Shown: positions 25,779-35,999, counted from the first letter of the stretch. The stretch: 64,000 bases of DNA from Providencia zhijiangensis (GCF_030315915.2 NZ_CP135990.1:2790001-2854000); one strand, 5' to 3'. Made by a program: numbers and translations. The notes: generated by a model from the letters alone, not told the origin.

Positions 25779-28517
25779 ATGAAAATAATTCTATCCTTAC
25801 AAGGTTTGAGCTGCATGCATTGCGTCGGCTCCGTGACAAAAGCACTGCAAGCACGCCCTGATGTTGAATCGGTCAACGTCACTATTGATTACGCGGTAAT
25901 TGAAAGTAGCGCTAGCGTCGAATCCCTCATTCAAACCATTGTTGATGCGGGTTATGAAGCCACTGAAGCGACTGCGCCAAATGTTGAATTGCAACTCTCT
26001 GGCTTAAACTGCATGAAATGCGCAGGGAAAACCCAGCAAGCATTAGAAGCGGTTGAAGGCGTTGCTGCTGCGGTTGTAGATACTCAACTGGCGAAAGTTT
26101 ATGGCACTGCCTCTGCAGCGGATTTAATCGCAGCGGTAGAAGGCGCAGGATTCCACGCAGAACTTGCCCAAGAAGGTGCTAGCTCCCCAAAAACTGAGCC
26201 GCTGAAGACATCAATTGAACAGCCGGAAACGGGTTCAGCGGCAGTTTGCGATATTCCGGCACAAGAGTCTGACCTCGGCGAACAACCTGACATTGCCGTG
26301 ACCGATGACAGCATTCAATTATTACTCGATGGCATGACCTGCGCCAGCTGCGTCAGTAAAGTGCAAAAAGCACTTAATAGCGTACCTGGCGTGGAAAACG
26401 CACGAGTGAACTTAGCGGAACGCAGTGCTTTAGTCACTGGAACTGCGAAGCCCGATGACCTCGTTGAAGCTGTTGTAAAAGCCGGTTATGGCGCTGAAAT
26501 CATCCAAGATGAAGCCAAGCGCCGTGAACGCCAGCAAGAAATCGCGCAAGCTAATATGCGCCGCTTCCGTTGGCAATCTGCGCTAGCCCTTGCTTTAGGT
26601 GTGCCCGTGATGATTTGGGGGATGATCGGCGACAACATGATGTTAAGCGCTGATAACCACAACATTTGGCTCACTATTGGGGTGCTAACGCTGCTGGTGA
26701 TGATTTTTGCAGGTGGGCATTTTTATCGCAGTGCATGGCAAAGTTTAAAAAATGGCAGCGCCACCATGGATACCTTGGTTGCCTTAGGTACTGGTGCGGC
26801 TTGGCTCTACTCGATTGTCGTCAATATTTGGCCTGAGATGTTCCCAGAACAAGCTCGCCATCTTTATTACGAAGCCAGCGCCATGATCATCGGTCTGATT
26901 AACTTAGGTCATGCCCTTGAGCAGCGCGCACGCCAGCGTTCCTCCAAAGCCTTAGAGCGATTGTTGGATTTAACGCCACCAACGGCCCGCGTTGTCACCG
27001 AACAAGGGGAAGTCGATATGCCCCTTGCTCAAGTGAAACAAGGCATGGTTTTACGCTTAACCACTGGGGATCGTGTCCCTGTCGATGGCGAAATCATTGA
27101 AGGCGAAGTGTGGCTGGATGAAGCTATGCTAACGGGTGAGCCTATCCCGCAGCAAAAAAGCCGTGGCGATGCAGTACACGCAGGAACTGTTGTGCAAGAT
27201 GGTACCGTGTTATTCCGCGCTGCCGCTGTGGGTAGCCAAACCACGTTAGCGCGTATTATTCACTTAGTCCGCCAAGCGCAAAGCAGTAAACCGCAAATCG
27301 GGCAATTAGCGGACCGTATTTCGGCAGTGTTTGTCCCTGTTGTGGTAGCTATTGCAGTGATTTCAGGGGCAATTTGGTATTTCGTGGGCCCGGCCCCGCA
27401 AATTACCTACGCGCTGGTTATCACGACCACGGTACTGATTATTGCCTGCCCGTGTGCTTTAGGTCTTGCAACGCCGATGTCAATTATATCTGGTGTCGGT
27501 CGCGCTGCAGAATTTGGGGTATTGGTGCGTGATGCGGATGCACTACAACAAGCTAGCGAACTTGATACCATCGTCTTTGACAAAACGGGTACCTTAACTG
27601 AGGGTATGCCACAAGTTACTGATATTCACCTGTTCAACGGCTTTAATGAATCACAAGCTCTGCAATTTGCGGCGTCCCTCGAAAGTGGCTCTAACCACCC
27701 GCTGGCTCGTGCAATTGTTAGCCGAGCAAAAGGTCTGGATATTGTTGCCAATCAGCAATTTAGGACTTTGGCTGGATTAGGTGTCACCGCAGTTGTTGAG
27801 GGTAAAACCGTTTTACTCGGCAATCAGAAACTGCTGGCTGAAAACCAGATTGATACCCGTGAAATAGATGAAACGCTCCATCAGCAAGCGTCTCTTGGGG
27901 TTACGCCAGTGCTATTGGCGGTTGATGGTCAGATTGCGGCACTGCTGTCTATTCGCGACCCATTGCGTGAAGATAGTGTTAGCGCCCTCGCCCGTCTGCA
28001 TAAACAAGGCTTCCGCTTAGTGATGTTAACCGGGGATAACCCAGTCACAGCCAAAGCGATCGCCAAAGAGGCGGGAATTGACGAAGTGATTGCGGGGGTG
28101 ATGCCAGACGGAAAATCTGCTGCAATTGAAGCTTTGCAAGCCAAAGGTCATAAAGTGGCAATGGTGGGTGATGGTATCAACGATGCTCCCGCTCTCGCTC
28201 GCGCTGATGTCGGGATTGCCATGGGTGGCGGCAGTGATATTGCGATTGAAACTGCGTCAATTACCTTGATGCGCCAGAGTCTACACGGCGTTGCAGATGC
28301 AGTGTCTATCTCCAAAGGAACTCTGCGTAATATGAAACAGAACTTGTTTGGGGCCTTCGTGTATAACTCGCTAGGTATTCCGATTGCTGCCGGTATTTTA
28401 TACCCAATTACTGGTACGTTATTGAACCCTGTTGTGGCAGGAGCCGCCATGGCGCTCTCTTCCATTACCGTAGTCAGCAACGCCAACCGTTTATTACGTT
28501 TCAAACCTGAAAAATAG
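25779..28517 (+). CDS. copA: Cu(I)-exporting P1B-type ATPase CopA with three metal-binding domains
   Basis: This 912-residue inner-membrane pump moves Cu(I) from cytosol to periplasm. Three N-terminal HMA domains carry GLSCMHC (Cys12/15), GLNCMKC (Cys78/81) and GMTCASC (Cys188/191). E. coli CopA has two. The ATPase core follows: LTGEP actuator loop, [13 protein letters not shown] transmembrane metal site, [11 protein letters not shown] phosphorylation site, SNHPLA nucleotide-binding His-Pro, and [13 protein letters not shown] chose ATG 25779 for its GGAG site 8 nt upstream and family fit. An upstream frame from 25755 adds eight residues without a ribosome site. A predicted -1 frameshift signal lies between HMA2 and HMA3. 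Confidence 0.97.
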   Translation: MKIILSLQGLSCMHCVGSVTKALQARPDVESVNVTIDYAVIESSASVESLIQTIVDAGYEATEATAPNVELQLSGLNCMKCAGKTQQALEAVEGVAAAVVDTQLAKVYGTASAADLIAAVEGAGFHAELAQEGASSPKTEPLKTSIEQPETGSAAVCDIPAQESDLGEQPDIAVTDDSIQLLLDGMTCASCVSKVQKALNSVPGVENARVNLAERSALVTGTAKPDDLVEAVVKAGYGAEIIQDEAKRRERQQEIAQANMRRFRWQSALALALGVPVMIWGMIGDNMMLSADNHNIWLTIGVLTLLVMIFAGGHFYRSAWQSLKNGSATMDTLVALGTGAAWLYSIVVNIWPEMFPEQARHLYYEASAMIIGLINLGHALEQRARQRSSKALERLLDLTPPTARVVTEQGEVDMPLAQVKQGMVLRLTTGDRVPVDGEIIEGEVWLDEAMLTGEPIPQQKSRGDAVHAGTVVQDGTVLFRAAAVGSQTTLARIIHLVRQAQSSKPQIGQLADRISAVFVPVVVAIAVISGAIWYFVGPAPQITYALVITTTVLIIACPCALGLATPMSIISGVGRAAEFGVLVRDADALQQASELDTIVFDKTGTLTEGMPQVTDIHLFNGFNESQALQFAASLESGSNHPLARAIVSRAKGLDIVANQQFRTLAGLGVTAVVEGKTVLLGNQKLLAENQIDTREIDETLHQQASLGVTPVLLAVDGQIAALLSIRDPLREDSVSALARLHKQGFRLVMLTGDNPVTAKAIAKEAGIDEVIAGVMPDGKSAAIEALQAKGHKVAMVGDGINDAPALARADVGIAMGGGSDIAIETASITLMRQSLHGVADAVSISKGTLRNMKQNLFGAFVYNSLGIPIAAGILYPITGTLLNPVVAGAAMALSSITVVSNANRLLRFKPEK
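26186..26242 (+). promoter_or_regulatory. Predicted programmed -1 ribosomal frameshift signal in copA
   Basis: The heptamer C CCA AAA (26186-26192, in-frame codons tcC CCA AAA) fits the X XXY YYZ slippery rule. After a -1 shift the next codons are AAC TGA (26192-26197), an immediate stop. Five nt after the heptamer begins a perfect 9-bp stem, GCCGCTGAA (26198-26206) / TTCAGCGGC (26234-26242). Its loop contains a small CCG-GAAA-CGG hairpin. The product would be residues 1-138 plus Asn: two HMA domains without the pump. E. coli copA uses C CCA AAG after its first HMA domain to make the chaperone CopA(Z). Function here is inferred. Confidence 0.75.
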
Positions 28518-28526
28518 CCGCATCAA

Positions 28527-28555
28527 GCCACCTTTATTCTTTAAAGGTGGCTTTT
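28527..28555 (+). terminator. Terminator of copA
   Basis: GCCACCTTTA / TAAAGGTGGC stem (28527-28536 / 28542-28551) with a 5-nt loop, followed by TTTT. Confidence 0.85.
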
Positions 28556-28661
28556 CCAACATTTTGACTCAACGCAATAAATCGCCCGAATACCTCAGTG
28601 ACTTCATCATTCCTGTTCTATAATTAAGTGATTTTAATTATTTTCACTGTTTGAGGGTTCC

Positions 28662-29234
28662 ATGTTAAATATTAATCGCGAAAAACTCACCAACTTAGCT
28701 AATGGTGATGTGAAAAAGCAACGTAATATTTTGGCGGTTCTCGCCGTGTTATTACTGCTAGGTGGTATCGCCTGTTTAGCTAATCCGGTTGCCTCTGGTA
28801 TTGCCGTCAGTGCTATTGTGGGCGTGTTATTAATCTTAAGTGGCGTCGGCGCCATTGTGAGCATCCTGAGCACCACTATCTATACAGGTTGGTCTCGTCT
28901 CTTTGGATTTGTCATCGGGATTATTTACTGCATCGTCGGTTATGCTTTTATCAAAGAGCCTTTACAGGGTTTAATCGCCATGGCAATGCTGATTGCAGCG
29001 CTGTTTATTATTGGCGGGGTAATGCGCCTATATGCCGGTATCCAGCAAATTAAATCTGCGGGTGGTTGGATGCAGATTATTATCGGGGTTCTGGACTTCT
29101 TTATTGCTTACTTATTAATTGGCAATGGTCCGATTACCTCAATTGCGCTGTTAACCGCATTAATCGGTATCGAATTAATTTTCAGTGCGTTTGGTTTATT
29201 CTCTCTATTAAGCCTATTAAAGCGCAAAGACTAA
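28662..29234 (+). CDS. HdeD-family (DUF308) membrane protein
   Basis: This 190-residue inner-membrane protein has about six hydrophobic helices: ILAVLAVLLLLGGIACLANP, GIAVSAIVGVLLILSGVGAI, a third around residues 85-103, MLIAALFIIGGVMRLYAGIQ, and two more before a basic C-terminus (LLKRKD). The helix-pair repeat with GG/SG motifs is typical of HdeD/DUF308, linked in E. coli to acid resistance at high cell density. It stands alone between terminators, downstream of copA. The biochemical role is unknown. Confidence 0.82.
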   Translation: MLNINREKLTNLANGDVKKQRNILAVLAVLLLLGGIACLANPVASGIAVSAIVGVLLILSGVGAIVSILSTTIYTGWSRLFGFVIGIIYCIVGYAFIKEPLQGLIAMAMLIAALFIIGGVMRLYAGIQQIKSAGGWMQIIIGVLDFFIAYLLIGNGPITSIALLTALIGIELIFSAFGLFSLLSLLKRKD

Positions 29235-29262
29235 TTTGCATAATGACTCACGTAATATAATG

Positions 29263-29293
29263 AATAGCGCCTGATGATGAGGTGCTATTTTTT
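29263..29293 (+). terminator. Terminator of the HdeD-like gene
   Basis: AATAGCGCC (29263-29271) pairs with GGTGCTATT (29281-29289, one G-T pair), followed by a T-run. Confidence 0.75.
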
Positions 29294-29423
29294 TATCTGC
29301 AATTTGTCTGCTTAGTGATAGGCAATATTTTAGTAATAGACCGTATCGTGCGGTGTAATTCGCAAATTCCCACAAGATTGTTTACTCTGTTTGTCTCAGT
29401 CGTTAAATCAGGATAAATATCAG

Positions 29424-30230
29424 ATGGGAAAACTACTCGAAAACTTAAAAAGTTGGCTGCACCGGGGAGTGGCTCCGAATTATCCTTATCCTGCTGTTGA
29501 TGTTCGCTTGCCTAATAATATAAAGCTGCACATTGTTGGCAGTATTCATATGGGAACTGAAAATATGTTTCCCTTATCCGCGACCTTGCTCGATAAAATC
29601 AACCATGCAAATGGTCTGATTGTTGAGGCGGATATCACTCAAGCAAACTCCCCTTTTCCAACGTCTACAGCCTTGATAGCGCCGATTTCCCAGCGATTAA
29701 CGGACACCGAATTTTCCCTGTTTTTGCAATACTGCCAAGAGATACGTCAATCCCCCACTCAGTTTGACCATCTTCCTTCATGGCAAGTCGCCCTGACCAT
29801 GCAAGCCACCCAAGCGCAGTTATTGGGTTTACGGGGTCACTACGGGATTGATTACCAACTGATCCATAACGCGCTAGCCCAAAATAAGCCCATCATTGAG
29901 CTAGAAGGTGTAGACTCCCAAGTGCAATTACTGCTCGATTTACCCGATGATGGTTTGCCATTATTGCAAGATACCTTAATCCATTGGCGTGCCAATGCCC
30001 GCTCCTTGCAAACCATGATTAGCTGGTGGCTGGATTTTCAACCGGAAAATTGCGTTACATTACCGAATACCTTTAGCGAAGGGGTTTATAATGTGCTGAT
30101 GACCCAGCGTAATCAGGAATGGGCAAGCAAGCTGAAAACCTTGCCTACGGGCAATTATGTTGTCGCCGTGGGGGCGCTGCATTTATTTGGTGAACAGAGC
30201 TTAATTGATTATTTACGAAACGATAATTGA
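29424..30230 (+). CDS. ybaP: TraB/GumN-family protein YbaP
   Basis: This 268-residue protein belongs to the TraB/PrgY/GumN family, proposed metal-dependent peptidases. The paired motifs are present: [12 protein letters not shown] near residue 40, VEADIT, and the C-terminal [12 protein letters not shown] chose ATG 29424 because AGGA lies 10 nt upstream. A TTG at 29391 would add 11 residues. No convincing signal peptide is visible. It is followed by ybaK within 40 bp, the same pairing as in E. coli. The physiological substrate is unknown. Confidence 0.85.
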   Translation: MGKLLENLKSWLHRGVAPNYPYPAVDVRLPNNIKLHIVGSIHMGTENMFPLSATLLDKINHANGLIVEADITQANSPFPTSTALIAPISQRLTDTEFSLFLQYCQEIRQSPTQFDHLPSWQVALTMQATQAQLLGLRGHYGIDYQLIHNALAQNKPIIELEGVDSQVQLLLDLPDDGLPLLQDTLIHWRANARSLQTMISWWLDFQPENCVTLPNTFSEGVYNVLMTQRNQEWASKLKTLPTGNYVVAVGALHLFGEQSLIDYLRNDN

Positions 30231-30265
30231 TAAAACCCAGTCATGAAAAAAGAAAAGGAATAATT

Positions 30266-30745
30266 ATGACTCCGGCAGTAAAATTACTGGAAAAACAAAA
30301 AATTAAATTCACGCTACACCCTTATGATCACGATCCCAATGAGAGTAATTTTGGTGATGAAGCCGTCCAAAAATTAGGCTTAGATGCCAAGCAAGTCTTC
30401 AAGACCTTATTAGTCGCGCTTAATGGCGATCAAAAAACCTTAGCCGTGGCTGTCACTCCAGTCTCTGGGCAGCTCGATCTCAAATCTGTCGCCAAGGTAT
30501 TTAAAGTCAAAAAAGTCGAAATGGCCGACCCGCAGATTGCCCAAAAAACCACGGGATATTTGCTGGGTGGGATCAGCCCATTAGGTCAGAAAAAACGCCT
30601 TCCGACCGTGATTGATAGCCAAGCCCAAGAATTTACGACTATGTTTATTTCCGGTGGCAAGCGCGGTTTGGATTTAGAACTCGCACCAAGCGATCTGGCG
30701 AGTGTACTAAATGCCAGCTTTGCGGATATTAAGAAAGAATCGTAA
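30266..30745 (+). CDS. ybaK: Cys-tRNA(Pro)/Cys-tRNA(Cys) deacylase YbaK
   Basis: This 159-residue YbaK/EbsC editing protein removes Cys mischarged on tRNA-Pro. Family features include [32 protein letters not shown], the catalytic-lysine region [32 protein letters not shown] and [22 protein letters not shown] 30266 has AAGGAA upstream and gives the E. coli length. An upstream frame from 30227 overlaps ybaP. It ends at a strong bidirectional terminator shared with ushA. Confidence 0.95.
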   Translation: MTPAVKLLEKQKIKFTLHPYDHDPNESNFGDEAVQKLGLDAKQVFKTLLVALNGDQKTLAVAVTPVSGQLDLKSVAKVFKVKKVEMADPQIAQKTTGYLLGGISPLGQKKRLPTVIDSQAQEFTTMFISGGKRGLDLELAPSDLASVLNASFADIKKES

Positions 30746-30750
30746 AAAAT

Positions 30751-30776
30751 AAAAAGCCCCAATCAAGGGGCTTTTT
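30751..30776. terminator. Bidirectional terminator between ybaK and ushA
   Basis: AAAAAGCCCC ... GGGGCTTTTT hairpin (30751-30776) with A- and T-runs on both sides, serving both convergent genes. Confidence 0.88.
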
Positions 30777-30791
30777 CATACTCATTACCGA

Positions 30792-32462
30792 TTATTTATT
30801 TTTATAAACAATCTCGCCTTTTGGCTCGTAATCAGCAGCTTTTAATGGGGAATGTTTCTCAATATAACCTTTGAGCACTTCCGCATCCACAAAGCCCGTA
30901 TTAACGTAGTTTGGATGATTATCGATAGCTGGATAACCGTCGCCGCCAATCGCGTTGAAGTTTAACGTCGCCATACGATAAGTTTTATTCTTATCGACTG
31001 GCTTGCCATCAATCTTCACGTCGCTGATTGTGCCATCCGCATTCAGAGTCAGGCTCACATTATAGAACTGGCCGTAAGCACCAGAGTCAGGTTTCATGTT
31101 AGCGACCGCTTGCAGGTACGGCAGAACTTCTTCGCCTTTAAAGTCCACATACACTAATTCGTTAGCAAATGGCTGAACTTTCAGGACATCTTTATAGGTG
31201 ATATCGCCGCTTTCGATGGAATCACGCACGCCGCCGCCACTCATGATGGCAAAATCCGCCCCTGCACGCTCTTTTTGAGCCGCCAGCAGTAAATGCCCCA
31301 TATTGGTTTGCTCAAAGCGCACTTTATTACGGTCGCCCATTAGCTTGCCTTCCACTGAACCGACTTTCACGCCTAATTGCTGGTCACCTTTATCTTGATA
31401 AGGGGTTAGCAATTTTGTCATTTCAGGGTTATGTGCAATTTCCTGTGTGTAGTAGACGTAATCCGATGAACCGTCGTCTTTCTTCACTTTTTTCTTCAGG
31501 TTAATTGGGATCAGCTGATAGTGTTTTAAGGTGAATTTACCGTTTTTGAATTCAAAATCGGCACGACCCACATATTTACCCCACTCATGGGCTTGAACAA
31601 TCCAGGTGCCATTTTGGTTGTCTGGCGCACATGGCGTTCCCGGCACATAGTCTTCTTGTTTGTAGTTTTTATTCTCTTGAGACATACAAACAGGGTCTTG
31701 TGAGTGACCACCCACTATCATATCTAAATAGCCAGCAGGTAAGCTACGCGCCATTTCAACATCACCTGGTGCGTTAGAGCCATGTTTGCCGTCATCGTAA
31801 TGCCCCATATGGGTTGCTGCGATAATAATGTCCGGTTTCTCTGTTGCGCGTAACTCTTCCACCACTTTTTTAGCTTCAGCGGCAGGAACACGGAATTCAA
31901 CATCAGGGAAGTTTGCCGGATTACCGATTTTTGCCGTGTCATCTGTGGTTAAACCCAGAACTGCAATTTTCACGCCTTGCTTATCAAAAACCTGATAAGG
32001 CTTAAACAGACGTTTGCCTGTGCTGGTTTGATAAATGTTGGCAGATAAAAATGGGAATGTTGCCCATTTTTCTTGCTGCTTCAGAACTTCTAGCGGGTTA
32101 TCAAATTCGTGGTTACCAAGCGCCATCGCATCGTAGCCCACTAAATTCATCCCTTTAAAATCAGGCTCGGCATCTTGTAAGTCAGACTCTGGTACACCAG
32201 TATTAATATCCCCACCCGAGAGTAATAAAACGCTGCCACCTTGCTTCGCAACTTCGTCACGAATTTCATCAACCACGGTTTTTTGTGCCGCTAAGCCATA
32301 CTCACCTTTTTCATTGTGCCAAAAATGACCATGGTGATCGTTAGTATGCAAAATAGTGATGTTATAGGTTTTATCTTTTTCCCACGCATTTGCCATCGCT
32401 GCGGGTAGCAGCGCTAACGAGACAGTTAATGCGCATGCGGATGCCTTAAATGTCAGTTTCAT
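30792..32462 (-). CDS. ushA: Periplasmic UDP-sugar hydrolase / 5'-nucleotidase
   Basis: This 556-residue exported enzyme releases nucleosides and sugar-1-phosphates for uptake. It has a signal peptide ending PAAMANA. The N-terminal metallophosphoesterase domain carries ILHTNDHHGHFW, LLSGGDINTG, ALGNHEFDNPL, IAATHMGHYDDG and IVGGHSQDPVC. The C-terminal nucleotidase domain has the substrate region GQFYNVSLTLN and FNAIGGDGYPAI. It is divergent from fsr, as in E. coli. Confidence 0.97.
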   Translation of the reverse strand: MKLTFKASACALTVSLALLPAAMANAWEKDKTYNITILHTNDHHGHFWHNEKGEYGLAAQKTVVDEIRDEVAKQGGSVLLLSGGDINTGVPESDLQDAEPDFKGMNLVGYDAMALGNHEFDNPLEVLKQQEKWATFPFLSANIYQTSTGKRLFKPYQVFDKQGVKIAVLGLTTDDTAKIGNPANFPDVEFRVPAAEAKKVVEELRATEKPDIIIAATHMGHYDDGKHGSNAPGDVEMARSLPAGYLDMIVGGHSQDPVCMSQENKNYKQEDYVPGTPCAPDNQNGTWIVQAHEWGKYVGRADFEFKNGKFTLKHYQLIPINLKKKVKKDDGSSDYVYYTQEIAHNPEMTKLLTPYQDKGDQQLGVKVGSVEGKLMGDRNKVRFEQTNMGHLLLAAQKERAGADFAIMSGGGVRDSIESGDITYKDVLKVQPFANELVYVDFKGEEVLPYLQAVANMKPDSGAYGQFYNVSLTLNADGTISDVKIDGKPVDKNKTYRMATLNFNAIGGDGYPAIDNHPNYVNTGFVDAEVLKGYIEKHSPLKAADYEPKGEIVYKNK

Positions 32463-32742
32463 ACATTCTCCCTGCTGGTATAGAAATCTCTACCGATTAC
32501 GTAGTTTTTTATGCGTAATAAGCTTATGAGGTAATAAGCCATGTGTTAATAGACTCAGTCTTATAGCATAAAAATGATGGCAAGATCTGAGCGGCTATGC
32601 ACAAACAGAACGCTGTTACAAAGAAATGAGATCTGGATCGACTAATATTTTCCACCAATTTGCCCATGCCACTCATATTGCCATTTAAATAATTTCTATA
32701 TTAGTTATATTGGTTACAATTACGCAACAAACTAAAGTGACG

Positions 32743-33960
32743 ATGATGAGCGAGCAAACAGCAGCGAATGGCGGCGCCAAACCCGCTAATAAAACGGGAA
32801 AAACCGTTTTCAGTATTTTGACGGCAATCAGTGTCTCCCACTTACTGAATGACATGATCCAGTCGCTAATATTAGCGATTTATCCCCTATTACAATCTGA
32901 TTTTTCCCTAAGCTTCGCTCAAATTGGGATGATCACCCTCACTTACCAAGTCACGGCATCACTTTTACAGCCGATTATTGGTTATTACACCGATAAGCAC
33001 CCACAACCCTACTCTTTGCCAATAGGCATGAGCTTTACCTTGTCGGGCTTACTATTATTAGCGATGGCTGAAACCTTCCCAACCATCTTAATCGCTGCCG
33101 CGTTAGTGGGTACTGGTTCTTCTGTATTCCATCCTGAATCTTCACGGGTGGCGAGGATGGCATCCGGTGGTCGCCATGGTTTAGCACAATCCTTTTTCCA
33201 AGTGGGTGGCAACCTCGGCGCATCATTAGGCCCTCTACTTGCTGCACTGATTATTGAACCTTATGGCAAAGGCAACATCGGCTGGTTCTCGTTCGCAGCA
33301 CTACTCGCCATTATTATTCTTTTGCAGGTTAGCAGTTGGTATAAACAGCAGCATCGCGCAGCAAAGAAAAAACCCGTTATTCACGGAGAAATTAAAGTAC
33401 TGCCTCGCAAAGTGGTGATTGGCTCTCTCAGCGTTTTATTAGTTTTAATTTTCTCAAAATATTTCTATTTAGCGAGTATTAGCAGCTACTACACTTTCTA
33501 TTTAATCGATAAGTTTGGTGTTTCGGTACAAAACGCCCAAATTCACTTGTTTGTATTTTTATTCGCCGTTGCGGCGGGTACCATGATTGGTGGCCCTATT
33601 GGCGATAAAATTGGACGCAAGTATGTTATCTGGTTTTCTATCCTTGGAGTTGCCCCATTTACGTTGATTTTACCTCATGCGTCACTCTTCTGGACCGGCG
33701 TCCTGACGGTGATTATCGGAATGATTTTAGCCTCAGCATTTTCGGCGATTTTGGTGTACGCTCAAGAATTGATCCCAGGTAAAACGGGGATGGTTTCAGG
33801 GCTATTCTTTGGTTTAGCCTTTGGTATGGGAGGCGTTGGTGCTGCTGTCTTGGGTCATATTGCAGACCAAACCAGTATTGAGCAAGTTTATCAATATTGT
33901 GCCTTTCTACCATTATTGGGTATTTTTACTGTATTGTTACCAAATATAAACAACAAATAG
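32743..33960 (+). CDS. fsr: Fosmidomycin resistance MFS transporter Fsr
   Basis: This 405-residue inner-membrane exporter of the MFS closely follows E. coli Fsr: ISVSHLLNDMIQSLILAIYP, SSVFHPESSRVARMASGGRH, GLAQSFFQVGGNLGASLGPL, IFSKYFYLASISSYYTFYL and GPIGDKIGRKYVIWFSILGV. About 12 helices with a basic central loop (RAAKKKPVIHG). In E. coli overexpression gives fosmidomycin resistance. I prefer ATG 32743 (MMSEQTAAN), matching MAMSEQ in E. coli, over an upstream TTG at 32710. The ribosome site is weak. Confidence 0.95.
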   Translation: MMSEQTAANGGAKPANKTGKTVFSILTAISVSHLLNDMIQSLILAIYPLLQSDFSLSFAQIGMITLTYQVTASLLQPIIGYYTDKHPQPYSLPIGMSFTLSGLLLLAMAETFPTILIAAALVGTGSSVFHPESSRVARMASGGRHGLAQSFFQVGGNLGASLGPLLAALIIEPYGKGNIGWFSFAALLAIIILLQVSSWYKQQHRAAKKKPVIHGEIKVLPRKVVIGSLSVLLVLIFSKYFYLASISSYYTFYLIDKFGVSVQNAQIHLFVFLFAVAAGTMIGGPIGDKIGRKYVIWFSILGVAPFTLILPHASLFWTGVLTVIIGMILASAFSAILVYAQELIPGKTGMVSGLFFGLAFGMGGVGAAVLGHIADQTSIEQVYQYCAFLPLLGIFTVLLPNINNK

Positions 33961-33975
33961 CCTTATTACCTTATT

Positions 33976-34009
33976 TTATCCATACTTATGTTTTCATAAG
34001 TATGGATAA
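33976..34009 (+). terminator. 15-bp perfect hairpin after fsr
   Basis: TTATCCATACTTATG (33976-33990) pairs exactly with 33995-34009 across TTTT. No uninterrupted T-run follows (CCCTTCCTTTATTT), so it may act as a 3'-end stabiliser rather than a classic terminator. Confidence 0.55.
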
Positions 34010-34167
34010 CCCTTCCTTTATTTCACAAAAGACTTCCATAAAAATGACTAAAATAAAAAGCTTGTAACGATTTAGCCCTATCAGCTCGATTTTTTTTTAG
34101 AAACCAGTCAATTTTTTAAAGAAATTTGTTTTCAAAACCGCTAAAATAGATGAACACGCAATTTGTA

Positions 34168-34204
34168 TTTCAAAATGGTGATTAACGTCATCAACATTTT
34201 GAAA
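34168..34204. promoter_or_regulatory. Large imperfect palindrome upstream of ybaL
   Basis: TTTCAAAATG (34168-34177) and CATTTTGAAA (34195-34204) are perfect arms. With one mismatch the symmetry continues to GTGAT/ATCAA around TAACGTC. The centre lies about 70 bp before the ybaL start. It could be an operator or a 5'-UTR stem. Confidence 0.45.
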
Positions 34205-34256
34205 GCCAAAGGCATGTACCCACCTTTCTATTCATAAACAAACCAGAGGAGACTTA

Positions 34257-35999
34257 ATGGAGCATTCAACGCCCTTAATTACAACCATTGTTGGTGGTCT
34301 CGCCCTTGCATATATATTAGGCATGCTCGCGCAGCGCTTAAAAATTTCGCCACTTGTCGGTTATCTTGCCGCGGGTGTGTTAGCGGGTCCTTTTACCCCC
34401 GGTTTTGTTGCAGACACCACCCTAGCCCCTGAACTCGCTGAGATTGGGGTTATTCTTTTGATGTTTGGTGTTGGTCTACATTTCTCATTAAAAGATTTAT
34501 TAGCCGTAAAAGCGATTGCCATCCCCGGCGCCATCGCTCAAATAGCCGTCGCGACTTTATTAGGCCTTGGCTTATCGATGTTATTCGGTTGGGGCATATT
34601 TACGGGAATTGTCTTCGGTCTCTGTCTCTCAACCGCCAGTACCGTTGTATTACTACGCGCACTTGAAGAGCGACAACTGATTGAAAGCCAACGCGGGCAA
34701 ATCGCTATTGGCTGGCTGATCGTTGAAGACTTAGCCATGGTTCTCGCCTTGGTGCTGTTACCTGCTGCCGCAGGGATCATGGATAGCAATGAAGCCAGTT
34801 TTGGCGAATTAGCCATGAGCCTTGGATGGACAATAGGTAAAGTCATTGCCTTTATTGTCATTATGATTGTCATCGGGCGAAAAGTTATCCCATGGATTTT
34901 ATCTCGCACGGCATCAACAGGTTCCCGTGAACTGTTTACGCTTGCGGTTTTAGCGCTTGCATTAGGTATCGCCTATGCTGCTGTCGCGATTTTTGACGCC
35001 TCCTTCGCACTAGGTGCATTCTTCGCAGGCATGGTGCTAAATGAATCAGAGCTGAGCCATCGTGCGGCTCAGGACACTTTACCGTTACGTGATGCATTTG
35101 CAGTACTGTTCTTCGTGTCTGTCGGGATGTTATTCGACCCAGTGGTTCTCATTGAGCAACCGTTAGGGATCCTCGCTGTTCTCGGTATCATTATCATTGG
35201 TAAATCCGCCGCCGCGCTGGTGCTCGTACGAATGTTTGGGCACTCACGCCGTACCGCATTAACCATTTCTGTCAGCTTGGCACAAATTGGTGAGTTTGCC
35301 TTTATTTTGGCCGGTATGGGTCTAGCACTCGGAGTCATGGATAAAGACGCGCAAAACTTGGTATTAGCTGGTGCGATTGTCTCTATCATGTTAAACCCAG
35401 TGTTATTCAGCCTATTGGATAAATATCTGGAAAAAACCGAGACCATCGAAGAACAGCTTCTGGAAGAAACACTGGAAGAAGAGACTCAGATCCCTGTGGA
35501 TATTTGTGGTCATGCAGTGATAGTGGGTTACGGTCGTGTTGGCGGCATGCTGGCTGATAAACTGCGTCGTCGTGAAATCCCATTGGTTGTGGTTGAAGAT
35601 ACCCGTGCACGCTTTGAAGAGCTGGCTGAAAATGGTTTCTGTGCCATCTTAGGTAATGGTGCAAGTAAAGATATCTTAAGCTTGGCCCGCATTGAATGTG
35701 CAAAATCCCTGTTACTGACCATTCCAAACGGTTATGAAGCAGGTGAAATTGTGGCTACCGCCAAAGAGCTGAATCCGAATATCACCGTGGTCGTACGCGC
35801 CCACTATGATGATGAAGTCAGCTTTATTAGAGAGCGCGGTGCAGACCACATTATTATTGGTGAACATGAGATTGCAAAATCTATCACCACGTTAATGTGC
35901 AATGATGTGGCCGAATTTGGTTGTGCTATCCCGGATGATAAGGATAATCACAACTCAGATGGTAAAAATTTGGATGAATATCTAAAACCGAGCCACTAA
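34257..35999 (+). CDS. ybaL: CPA2-family cation/proton antiporter YbaL (KefB/KefC-like)
   Basis: This 580-residue inner-membrane protein has a 12-13-helix Na+/H+ exchanger domain (about 1-390). It includes YLAAGVLAGPFTPGF, LAEIGVILLMFGVGLHFS, STVVLLRALEERQLI and AIGWLIVEDLAMVLALVLLP. A cytosolic TrkA-N (RCK) domain begins AVIVGYGRVGGMLADKL, a Rossmann NAD-binding motif, with GNGASKDILSLARIE following. YbaL is a putative K+/H+ antiporter. Regulation by the RCK domain is inferred from the family. GAGGAG precedes ATG 34257. It is monocistronic with its own terminator. Confidence 0.95.
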   Translation: MEHSTPLITTIVGGLALAYILGMLAQRLKISPLVGYLAAGVLAGPFTPGFVADTTLAPELAEIGVILLMFGVGLHFSLKDLLAVKAIAIPGAIAQIAVATLLGLGLSMLFGWGIFTGIVFGLCLSTASTVVLLRALEERQLIESQRGQIAIGWLIVEDLAMVLALVLLPAAAGIMDSNEASFGELAMSLGWTIGKVIAFIVIMIVIGRKVIPWILSRTASTGSRELFTLAVLALALGIAYAAVAIFDASFALGAFFAGMVLNESELSHRAAQDTLPLRDAFAVLFFVSVGMLFDPVVLIEQPLGILAVLGIIIIGKSAAALVLVRMFGHSRRTALTISVSLAQIGEFAFILAGMGLALGVMDKDAQNLVLAGAIVSIMLNPVLFSLLDKYLEKTETIEEQLLEETLEEETQIPVDICGHAVIVGYGRVGGMLADKLRRREIPLVVVEDTRARFEELAENGFCAILGNGASKDILSLARIECAKSLLLTIPNGYEAGEIVATAKELNPNITVVVRAHYDDEVSFIRERGADHIIIGEHEIAKSITTLMCNDVAEFGCAIPDDKDNHNSDGKNLDEYLKPSH

